Source: Hoplostethus atlanticus (lineage: Eukaryota > Chordata > Actinopteri > Trachichthyiformes > Trachichthyidae). Taken from it: DNA of 64,000 nucleotides. Made by a program: the position numbers and the translations under genes. How positions within the stretch are numbered: the stretch's first letter is position 1; each line of letters begins with the position of its first letter. The DNA lies in assembly GCA_034670405.1 (NCBI GenBank), contig JAXDDX010000043.1, positions 2,480,001 through 2,544,000 on the forward strand, in the 5' to 3' direction. Below the pieces are notes generated by a model. The model made no database searches and had not been told where the DNA came from. It worked only from the letters and a program-made list of their open reading frames with translations. Below are positions 52,828 to 62,567 of this stretch, in pieces.

Positions 52828-53010
52828 ACAGTACTCTGCAAAAGTCATAGGCACCCTAAATGTGATCTTAGATGTTTTTTTTTTTGTTTTCTGCTTTGGT
52901 GTTTTACATTACTGCTCTTTATAGTATTTTTTTGATATTTAGAAACTTTTAATTCCATTATTTTTTAAAGCATCTTCGCTTTGCTTATGTGCATAAGACT
53001 GTACTGTACT
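52828..53010. mobile_element. Tc1-like MITE remnant
   Basis: The left end ACAGTACTCTGCAAAAGTCATAGGCACCC and the right end GTGCATAAGACTGTACTGTACTGTA are diverged forms of the fish Tc1-like terminus that reads ACAGTACTGTGCAAAAGTC. No transposase sequence. Confidence 0.6.
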
Positions 53011-53432
53011 GTATGTCAGACTGAAAAGGTGAGTAAACTCTATTCCAGAAAAATAAAAGGTGGGAAAACGTAATTTAGATGGGTTAGTTAGATTGGTTTA
53101 CCCTAAACTATACTTACACAGCAGTTAGACGGTCAAATGACTAATGTTGTAATGATTAACATCTTACATTAACTGCAATGTAATGTAATCTGCCAATTTT
53201 ATGACAACACCAGCTATTGGGACAAACCCATCACATGCATCAATAGAGATGCCTCTACTGAAATGGAAACTTAAGGAAAGCAGGCCGGCTTCTCAAAGCA
53301 GGAGGTTTCAGTTTGAGTTTCATTTTCTGTAAAACAGTACCAGGATGATGATAAATACCTGCAGCTTGAGGCTGATGAGACATTCTCACAAGCTCAGCTG
53401 ATCGAGTGTTGTCTCTTCTCCAGTCAGCAATA

Positions 53433-54010
53433 ATGGAAAAAGAGCAGTTGATGCGTATTTTCCAGACCAAAATAGAGGACCTCAATAAAGGACACTCCTG
53501 GAGTCTGGAGTTTGATGATTCTCTCGTGCCTGATAATCCAAACTCGGGCTGGAAGCAGTACATGAGGAGTGCATGTGCAAGGTTAGTGTGCAGGGCTACT
53601 CAATGCAATTAGTGCCATTAATATAATATGGTGTATGATCATTTATAGTATGTGCTTTAGCTTTTTGTGTGTGTTCTTGTACTTCTGTCCTTGTGAGAAC
53701 CAGTTTGATTCCAATAATAATAATAAAGATATAAATAAAGATATAAATACAAAATACACAGTTAAGTAAATACACAGATGGAAAATACAGTTAGTGCATA
53801 ATGGTAAATATAGCTACCTTTTTTCTATGGGTTTCAGTCTAATGTTATTGTGTGGTTCTTTGGCTCCGCCTACTGAGGTTTAACTCAAACAATGAGATTA
53901 TTTCTGCCTCCAGAGCAGGCTGGCACACAGACAACAGAGCTGTCTGTGTGCCTGCCTGTCTGTCTGTCTGTCTGCCTGTCTGAGTAATATTTATAGAACT
54001 AAAACTGCTG

Positions 54011-54064
<54 letters not shown>

Positions 54065-54541
54065 CATATTATAGTGAGTGAGACAGCAAAAAGGAAAGAC
54101 CTGTCAAGTGCGCTATACCACTGATGTATTGCCTACACTGTACATTTTATCACTCCATACACTATAATTTAGAAATCCATATCTCCTCTCTTTCGAAGGT
54201 TCACCTGTTCCATGTGCAACAGGGGCTGGCCCTCCAACCGGGTGATGGTGGTCTTCCACATGCGCCTGGTATATAACCAGGGAACAGTTAAGATGAAGCC
54301 CTTCCGTCAATGCTGCAAGCAGTGCAACGAAGCCCCGATGGAGGAGCCCGAATTCTCATCCGAGAACCTTGAGATCCTCTTCGAGAAGCTGGTGGAGAAG
54401 ATAAATATAAAGTGCTACAATGCAAACCCGGGCGAAAAACCGAGGTATTTCAGGAACATGGACGTCGACGGCCCCCACGAGGCTGCCCATTGCGAGGCCT
54501 GTAGGAGGGGCATCTGTACAATGAACAGCCGACCTTTCTGA
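53433..54541 (+). CDS. rtp3: Receptor-transporting protein (RTP) family, 3CxxC zinc finger
   Basis: Two coding exons, 53433-53581 and 54199-54541, give 163 aa. The donor is GTTAGT at 53582 and the acceptor TCGAAG at 54198, phase 2, joining CAR|FTCSMCNRGW. An upstream acceptor (CTTCTCCAG, to 53423) shows that a 5' untranslated exon exists; ATG 53433 is the first start after it. The 3CxxC zinc-binding domain is visible: CSMC at about residue 53, CKQC at about 88 and CEAC at about 149, with FHMRLVYNQGTVKMKPF between. In mammals RTPs help chemosensory receptors reach the membrane and RTP4 is interferon-induced. Fish rtp3-like genes are reported virus-responsive. There is no C-terminal transmembrane segment after CRRGICTMNSRPF, unlike many mammalian RTPs, so the protein may be soluble. 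Polyadenylation signal AATAAA at 55033-55038. The exact RTP number is uncertain. Confidence 0.88.
53938..54062. repeat. (CTGT)n and (TG)n microsatellites in the RTP intron
   Basis: CTGT/CTGC repeats at about 53940-53982 and an uninterrupted TG tract at about 54018-54062. Confidence 0.95.
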
Positions 54542-56433
54542 CTCTGCAGTTCTGTAGTGTTGCTCTAATAATAGGGTCATGAGGTCATGAAGCGCTCCTA
54601 ATCTATCAGCTACATCTCTTTTATATTTGTTGCACACTGTTTATGGGGTTCATAATTTGGGACCTGGTGTGGCAACACAAAAAATAAGAGAAGAAGGATA
54701 AGGAAAGAGGAAATGACATGAAACGATGTCTTAAGAAGAGGTGTTGCCAGTGGTGTATTATAAAATGAGGATAGGCTGCCTTGCTAAGTATTATCTGTAT
54801 AGCTGTGTGCATATAAACTTTAATTTATGAGCCTTTTGGGAGTTTTTAGGAGATTTTTGTGTGTTGTGTTGTTCTTTTTGAATCGTGATTATGGATGTGA
54901 GGTTTCAACTTTTAATTTTCTATGCAGAGCAATTATTTGTCTTCCTTACAGTTTGCACCCTGAGGAAGGCCAGCATGTGCTGCAATGCAATAGTGCATCT
55001 TTTAAGCTGTAATGTCGTTTATTAGCCACTGAAATAAAGCCTTGGATTGAAACAGTGCCTTCGATTTGTTTTTCTTCATTGCTCTTTATGTTTAAATTGA
55101 TAATCTGACAACAGTGATCCAACCTCCAGCCATTTCATGGAAGCTTTTCCATTTGCTGTTCTAAACATCCGGTGTCAGGTAAGTCTTTACTGGGGAAAAA
55201 ATCCTCTGGAGACAGGAAGTGATGTGTTTTACGTTTCCGGGTTATTTGTAATAAATAGAAGAAGAACTGGGTAGTTAGCATGAGTAGCGATAGCCACCAT
55301 GACTGAACATACAAAGAAAAGAGCGCCACCTACAGAAACTCAAACTTCATCAACAGAGAATCCAAGGAAAAAGACTGGACACACTGTTTGATTGACAGGT
55401 GATCTCTGGGAAGTGCAGAAACACCACAGAAATGAACACTGAGCACCAAAGATGGAGACAAATAAATCTGCTGGATTACCACTTTTAGTGCCAATAGCCA
55501 ATGGCTTTCCTAGAAGTTGACCCTTTGATGTGCAAGAATTGAATGAAATATTTCTGTACCTTGACCACACATCTTCAAAAACAGATGTGGACCTGTAGGG
55601 TGAGGGATTACATTGTGTAACATGAAAATAACATAAAGGTCGATGGCAGGAGGGTGGGGGTGACACCTGCATCTTACAGAGCATCACCCTGCTTATTTGA
55701 ATGGGTCCAGCAGGTGTGACACTGTGGTCATTCTTCACCATCTGCAAGGCACACACTAGTTTACCACACATCGACTGTGGCCGACGCTTTGTTTGGTATT
55801 TAACCACCTACAGGGAAAGTAGCTCCCTGGCACAGCCTTCCATACACCACCTCCTTTGCATCAAGGGTTTATCCAAGTCACGCTTGGTTTAGAGTGACAC
55901 TATGTATATCTCTACTGCCAGCGCTTAATTTAGATTTGCAGGAGATTGTCTGCCAGGTAGGTAATGGGTACGTCCTTGCTCTTTAGTTTGCCGTAGTTTT
56001 TAAACTCAGCACTCCAGCTGAACAGTTGTTTTTGTCAAGACATACAGCAGGCCACCGGGAGGCTCATGTCCCCACAACCTTCTGGGGAATGTGTAACAGC
56101 AAGAGAAGATGTGACGGTCAATCAAGATGATCGTTTATGCAACTGTGCCGGTGTTGTGTGTAAATCTGTGCTCTGCAGGCATGGGGCGCTGAAGACTCAG
56201 CTTCCCTCTGACAGCTCTGCAAACATAAAGCTGGGAATCTGGATGTGATGGCCTCCAGGGATGCTGCGCTGCAGGCAGAGTGGCTGCTCAGGCTGCACGT
56301 ATGTTATCATGGGGCTATTTATGAAACACCTGAAAAGAGCATTGATCATAATAAACTCTTCTAGTTGTGTCACATTTGACTGGTCGTTATGTCACTTACT
56401 TAACCTGTTCACTAATAACAATATTGATTCTAG
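54542..56433. other. RTP 3' UTR and intergenic region
   Basis: The first 500 bp are probably the RTP 3' UTR. Beyond that I see no gene. A 5' exon of the 5-HT3-like gene should lie here because its first recognised exon lacks an ATG, but I could not place it. Confidence 0.5.
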
Positions 56434-59400
56434 TGGCTCCAGCCATCAGCCAAGTCCTCTCTGACTCTGTTTGTCATTGCCTTCACTATCATACAAGGTA
56501 AGCACTTTGGGAAGCTCAGTAAGGAGTTTTCATTATTTATTATTATTTATTTATTGAACCACAAGGTCCCTTTGAGATTCATATTTTAAACTGGCCAAGG
56601 AAGCAACATACAACAAAGTTTTTTAAGCAAGATACAATTAAAATTGGGATAGATTGAGCTAACTGTTGATGCTAGCTTAATATATGAGTATATATATTAT
56701 GTTATTAAATATAATGAAGAGGCTCTATTTAAGTTAAATCCATTTGTAATGTAATCCTGTTGTGTAATATTTGTTAAATTAATAATGAAACATCTGAATT
56801 CCCATGTATTGTATTATTATTAAAGTCATTTCATAAGCTAACATGAGACTTAAATATTGCTGGTAACTCAAGGTAAGACAACACATGAGTGTAAATCACT
56901 GTTGATCTGTTTTCAGTCAATGTTCATGAGTGATATTTTCTGATCTGTTCTCGTCAGCTCCATGCTGCGGCGTCAAGCTGACCTGCTCCCGACCGGACGC
57001 CCCTGCCCTGCTGGAAGCACTCGCTCCCGTCTTCAAACTGAAATCTATACGTCCGGTCTTGAACATGGCAACCCCCACCAATATCAGCGTGTACTTCATC
57101 CTGTATGGAATACTAGGAGTGGTATGTTCAGCTTCAGATGAAACAAGGCGTATGCTTCCAAAATGCTATATACTGTATCTGGAGTGGCCCCAGTTTGGAA
57201 CACAGCTTAGACAACCCAGCTATTGATTAGGATGAGTCATTTGTGTTGATGCCAGCATAATGTTGATTATGATATTGCCTTCATTTTTCTTGGGCCGGCA
57301 CTGAAAAATACCACTTATATATTTATATATTTATATTTCATGTGCCATTTTGCTGCACTGATGATGATGTTGTAGTTTATGAGGAGCAAAAGAAACAATA
57401 GTGAAATTAGACCGTTCCTTATTGCCTTTTTCCCAGGATGAAAAGGCTCAACTCTTGACGACTTATATTTGGCTACATTTTGTAAGTATCTGTGATGTTG
57501 TATATAAAAGGTGAGTGAACTTCAACCTGACGTCAGGGAACATCACAAGGAAAACAATTATATTATATATTTATAAATTACAAGTATACCTGAGGAAACG
57601 TCTGCCTGATGCAGACATCTCATCTGGTACTGGTACTATATAATAATATAGATTTATATTTTTGTATAATAAATATATATAAATATATATTTTAGAAGAC
57701 ATCTAAACTTTCACTGTAGCCTAATTTTAGCCCAGATGCTATAAACCATTCAGATGTCTTTTAAATGTCAGTGGGTTCTGTTTGTTGTTTCAGAAGTGGC
57801 AGAATGAGTTCATCAGCTGGGACCCAATCCAATGCGGCACCGACAAAATTTCTCTCCTCAGAGAAAACTTTTGGGTGCCAGATGTGGTGATCGATGAATT
57901 GTGAGTTTCATGTACAGTTGCACTGGAAGTGAAAGACAGAGTAAACACAGGTAGCAATGTTGTTACGGAGGAAAGTTCATGCTACCATGTGTTAATAATA
58001 ATAATTCAGATCTGATGCTGGCAAATGTGCAAATTGGTGAGTTATTCGGTACTGCGTCTGTGTTCACTGGCTTCAGGCTGCACTTTAGCAATGAGCAACA
58101 GATGGTACATATCTCATCAGTGTAGAAAGAGCAAAATTAGAGATGCAATGCTTTCATTTTGCAAACATTTCATGGATAACTGTTGTTTTGGTTCCTGTCT
58201 TCCAGTATGGATGAGAACACAGCGCCGATTGTCCCGTACGTGAATCTCTTCCACAATGGTTTGGTGAACGACGCTCTGCCCGTCAGAGTGGTCAGCTCCT
58301 GTAACCTGAACATCTACACCTTCCCCTTCGACATCCAGAACTGCACCCTGACCTTCAACTCCTACACCCACACGTGTGAGGCGCTTGTCAGATCGGACTT
58401 TGGCCATCCTTTCATTTCCTTTCCTTAAAGGGGCATTAAGTAACCTATGAGCTTTATTGAGCTCTATCGGCGTCCAGTAGGGTTTGCAACAACATTGGTA
58501 GAACTGATCTCCTGTGTAAGTCTTTGGAGAATCTGTTTCCAGCAAGGCAAAAAGATGAACTGAAAGGAGAAGGTGCATCGACACATCTGGAGTGGACTGT
58601 CTGTCATTACTCATATAGGCAACCCAGCTATTGATCAGGACGAGTCATTTGTGTTGATGCCAGCATAATGTTGATTATGATATTGCCTTCATTTTTCTTA
58701 GGCCAGCACTGACAAATACCACTTTGCCTCTCCCCTCCTCCCTTGTCTCCCCTCCCCTCATCCCTTGTCTCCTCTCCCCTCCTCCCTTGTCTCCTCTCCT
58801 CTCCTCTCCCCTCCTCCCTTGTCTCCTCTCCTCTCCTTTCCTCTCCCCTCCTCCCTTGTCTCCTCTCCTCTCCTCTCCTCCCTTGTTTCCTCTCCTCCCC
58901 TCCCTTGTGCCCTCTCCTCTCCTCTCCTCTCCTCTAATCTCCTCTCCTCCCTTGTTTCCTCTCCTCTCCTCTCCTCTCCCCTCCTCCCCTCCTCCCTTGT
59001 CTCCCTTCCCCTCCTCCCTTGTCTCCCCTCCCCTCCTCCCTTGTCTCCTCTCCCCTCCTCCCTTGTCTACTCTCCTCTCCTATCCTCTCCTCTCCCCTCC
59101 TCCCCTCTCTTGTTTCCTGTCCTCCCCTCCCTTGTGCCCTCTCCTCTCCTCTCCTCTAATCTCCTCTCCTCCCTTGTTTCCTCTCCTCTCCTCTCCTCTC
59201 TTCTCCTCTCCTCTCCTCCCTTGTTTCCTCTCCTCCTTCCTCTCAGTGCCGGACATAAGGATGAACCTGTTCCGGACAGTGGAGGACATTATGAAAGACT
59301 CCAGGAATGTGATGACCACCATGGGGGAGTGGCAGCTGCTGGATATCACCTACCATCACTTCACCATGGGACACAATGAGTTAGCCGTAGACGCGCTTGC

Positions 59401-62400
59401 ATTCCACGTATGTTTCATGTCTGACTGGAATGAGATCGCAGCATTATGATGACGATGATGATGATCAGTAGTAGTAGTATTGTTGGTTGTAACATAATCA
59501 ATACTTTTTATAGAGCACTTTTTTGCGTGTCATGTATATTGTCAACAGCCCAATTTACACACAGGGATCATTAAATTTCATCTTGAATTTTTATTTGAAG
59601 GTATAAAGGGACTCAAAGTATAGCAATAACAGTAATAACATCTAAAGCGTAATGCTTTTTCAAGGTACTCACACTATTATTTTATTTGACTTTAGGCAAC
59701 GAAGCTCCATTGAAAAGAACGCAATTTTCAAACATTCCCGCAAAGGAGCCCAAGGAAGCTGTTTTCTTCCCCCTACAGATCAGAGTGAGGCGTAGACCGA
59801 CCCTCTATGTGGTGAACCTCCTGATCCCCAGCTGCTTCCTGATCACAGTGGACCTCTTCAGCTTCCTGTTGCCTCCCCAGAGTGTGGACCGATCCTCCTT
59901 CAAGATGACCCTCATCCTGGGCTACACCGTCTTCCTGCTCATCATGAACGACCTGCTGCCTGTCACTGGAAACACCATACCTCTCATGAGTCAGTATACA
60001 CATCTGTTACATCTGTTGTCAGGGCCGCTGCGTCTTTGACTTTTACACTCCTTACTATTGGTTGCTTTTAATGTTGGAGGTCAAGGAATTGAAGCGTATT
60101 CTATTGTTGCACGTTTCGCCTGTCACTACAAACACCATACATCTCTTGATTCTGTACACAAGGTGTTGTTTTGTAGTGTGTAGACAGGTTGCTATATGCT
60201 TCCCTACCAATGTGATTTTGTGTCAAGTCAGTAGTTCCTGGCCTGGAAAGTGCAAAATGGATGAGAAGTTATTTGAAAGGCTACCGGAATAAACGTCTCA
60301 AAAACGATGCTTGTAGAACGGTTGCATCCATCTTGGGGTCGATGGGAAACTCTGAAGTAATGTAATTGACTGTTTATTTTTTCATGAATGCTACCTAATT
60401 AGCACTTGCTAGGTAGCCATGTTAACACGTCAAAACAACATAATGTTATGAAAGGCAATACCAAAGCAGCAAAAAATGCACCAGACCGCAAAATAGATGC
60501 AATCAGAGCCTCTTGCACCACAATCAGTCTGGATAGAGCGACCCACCAAACGAGCTGCTTGAATGCCCTGTAAGAGTCACATCAGTACAAATTGCTCTTT
60601 CCATGAAATAGACTGGAAATAGACCTGAATCCAGGTGAAAGCTATGACCCCTTATTCATTCCACCTATTAAATCCATTTCATGCAGGGGAGATGTAGATG
60701 AAGAGGAGGAGAAGGATTGAGCAAAAGCCATTGCAGGTCAATTTTATGAAGATGGTCCTTTCAGCAATAATACTTTAAAGGATATCAATTACTCTGACTG
60801 TGGCGATGACAGTGGACCAGCTACTAGGTGCAGCCTACTGCATCCCCAAAATTCCTCTAGGATATGATGGATTTTATACAGTGGTTACCAATGCACTGTG
60901 TACTGCCTGAAAATGTTATTTTTCAAAAAAAAAACATTTGTAGACTCAGGTCCAGATTCACTAAGATTGCGTTGCGAGGGCAATCTGGCTATTTATTTGG
61001 GCCTCAGTTCCTTGAGCTAAGAACGCAAAGTTTACGTCTTCACAAAAAAACAAGCCCTCAAAAATAACACTGTGCAAGCAAGTAGCCTCCTTCATCACCA
61101 ACTGCAAATCACACTAGTCCACCAAGGCTGGCAGCCTTGTGCCTTGAAATGCCCTTTATAGTTGGAGCGTCCTCTGATCTCGTCTGAGACTCCAGGATGG
61201 AAAACTCTCCCTTGCTTGCCTGACTTGGTGACAATGCCTCATCTTGCAACAATGACAGCAGTCATTCTGAATGGCTAGACTCTCTGCACACCACCTTTCA
61301 AAGGATCTTACATGCGCTACAATAATTTGGGGGAGTTGGTGTTATGAAGTGTTAGTGAATGGCCTTGCCAGATTTACATTGCACACGGTTAGTGAATGGC
61401 ATTCTGACTTGGTGGTTTTGGAGATACAGTGCATGCCCTTCCCTGTGCAAACCTTTTGTGAATCTGGGCCTCAATGTAAACATCTCTCATCTCCATCCCA
61501 GATGTGTTCTTCTCTCTCTGCCTGGCTCTGATGGTGGCCAGTCTACTGGAGACCATCCTCGTCACCAACCTCCTGTGTGGGAGTAACGTCTCTCCAGTCC
61601 CTCGCTGGGTCCAGGTCTTCGTTCTCCACATCCTGGGCCGTCTTGTCGGCCTGCCTCCAGAACCTAAAGAACAAAGAGGTGCAGGTATAGAACTTGTTAG
61701 GAGCTTACAGTATTTTAATAAATGTGTTTGAGAATAGCAGCATAAACAAAACCAAAAAAATCTAATAAGGTTTTAAATCAGGTCTTAAAACTAATTGGTT
61801 TCCTTTTGTGTAATGATCTTTTAGTATTGTTTTTGACATCCCTTTCATGACTTGCTTTGAAGTTATGTTTCTAATCTGTGCTGTTGATTTTATGTTTTAT
61901 TAAAGTTTGTAAAGTAACTTTGTAGGTGTGTTTGGAAAGATACAATTATTTTAGTACAAAGAAATTACATTTTAAATTTCAATAACATATTGAGGGGGAT
62001 AAATGATTTTGAAATTGTTTTTACAGAAAGTGAGTCTAGGAAAAGTCATCAAGGTTTGAAGGCTGAAATATTTCAATTCTGAAATTCTGAAATTCTGAAA
62101 TTCTGAAATTCTGAAATTCTGAAATTCAAAACAGCCATCAGTGGACGGTGGTTTGGCCTTTCTAGTGTTGAGGTTATAACTCTTCTCATACCGATGCCAC
62201 AATCTTTGAGATACAAGGTTTTCACCCAACAGCAACAATATGTTTTCTTATGTTTCCCTAAAACACAGAAGTGAAAACCAGCCCTGTAGTGGCGAAGGAG
62301 AGCAAGGCTGATGAGAGCCCTCCAGAGGCGGATAAGGCCCTGGAGGAGCTGAGGAGGCTGGGCAAGGACCTCCAGGCCATCCGCCTCCAGGTGGACCAGC

Positions 62401-62567
62401 AGCTGACTGGGGACCAGCGCTCTGAGGAGTGGATCCAGGTGGGTTTCATCATTGACCGCCTGCTGTTCGGCCTCTACATCCTCTTCATATCAGTCAGCTT
62501 CATGACCATCATCATTATCTGGGTGCAGTCGTACAATCTGTCTGTTTTAAGGGGCTCTTTTCTGTAG
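56434..62567 (+). CDS. htr3: 5-HT3 receptor-like Cys-loop ligand-gated channel subunit
   Basis: Pentameric cation-channel subunit of the plasma membrane. Recognised coding exons: 56434-56497, 56958-57121, 57437-57481, 57794-57900, 58206-58375, 59247-59407, 59779-59989, 61502-61684 (or 61678) and 62269-62567. Phases agree throughout and give about 465 aa; the ATG exon upstream is not placed. Exon 1 encodes a signal-peptide core ([12 protein letters not shown]). The Cys loop is C-x13-C ([15 protein letters not shown]). M1 is [19 protein letters not shown]2 [22 protein letters not shown]3 [20 protein letters not shown] and M4 [16 protein letters not shown]. Several serotonin-contact positions of human 5-HT3A differ (see findings). 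The MA stretch has Q-D-E in place of R-R-R. AATAAA at 62820-62825. Chromosomal context (RTP, dynlt2b) recalls human 3q27-q29, where HTR3C/D/E lie. Subtype is unresolved; an accessory, HTR3B-like role is plausible. Confidence 0.88.
56536..56612. repeat. Common fish repeat fragment in htr3 intron
   Basis: TTATTTATTGAACCACAAGG/TCCCTTTGAGATTCA and CTGGCCAAGGAAGCAACATA resemble a widespread fish repeat. No boundaries are defined. Confidence 0.4.
57212..57316 (+). repeat. 105-bp duplicated intronic segment, copy 1
   Basis: CAACCCAGCTATTGATTAGG ... ACTGAAAAATACCACTT in the intron after exon 2. A copy with only a few substitutions is at 58620-58725. Confidence 0.9.
58620..58725 (+). repeat. 105-bp duplicated intronic segment, copy 2
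   Basis: CAACCCAGCTATTGATCAGG ... ACTGACAAATACCACTT, direct orientation relative to copy 1 and immediately upstream of the long pyrimidine tract. Confidence 0.9.
58727..59241 (+). repeat. 510-bp polypyrimidine minisatellite ending at a splice acceptor
   Basis: An imperfect array of CTCCT, CCCCTCCTCCCTTGTCTCCT and TTGTTTCCTC units, almost free of A and G, running directly into the TCTCAG acceptor of htr3 exon 6 (59247). Frames through it are artefacts. Confidence 0.95.
60108..60163 (+). repeat. Decayed duplicate of the end of htr3 exon 7
   Basis: GCCTGTCACTACAAACACCA/TACATCTCTTGATTCTGTACACA at about 60117-60160 matches 59959-60001 (the 3' end of exon 7 and the start of its intron) with several substitutions. 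The GT donor is lost (GATTCT in place of GAGTCAG). Confidence 0.75.
62074..62127. repeat. GAAATTCT minisatellite
   Basis: About six tandem 8-bp units (CTGAAATT) in the last intron of the 5-HT3-like gene. Confidence 0.95.

Noticed and set aside
58724-59449. A 241-codon frame running from the pyrimidine tract into htr3 exon 6
   Set aside because: The upstream part is low-complexity intron sequence. The true exon begins after TCTCAG at 59247.
59686-59778. Upstream extension of htr3 exon 7 (reading [17 protein letters not shown])
   Set aside because: The acceptor at 59695 would add 83 nt and break the frame set by exon 6 (phase 0). The acceptor at 59778 gives [12 protein letters not shown], which matches the family.
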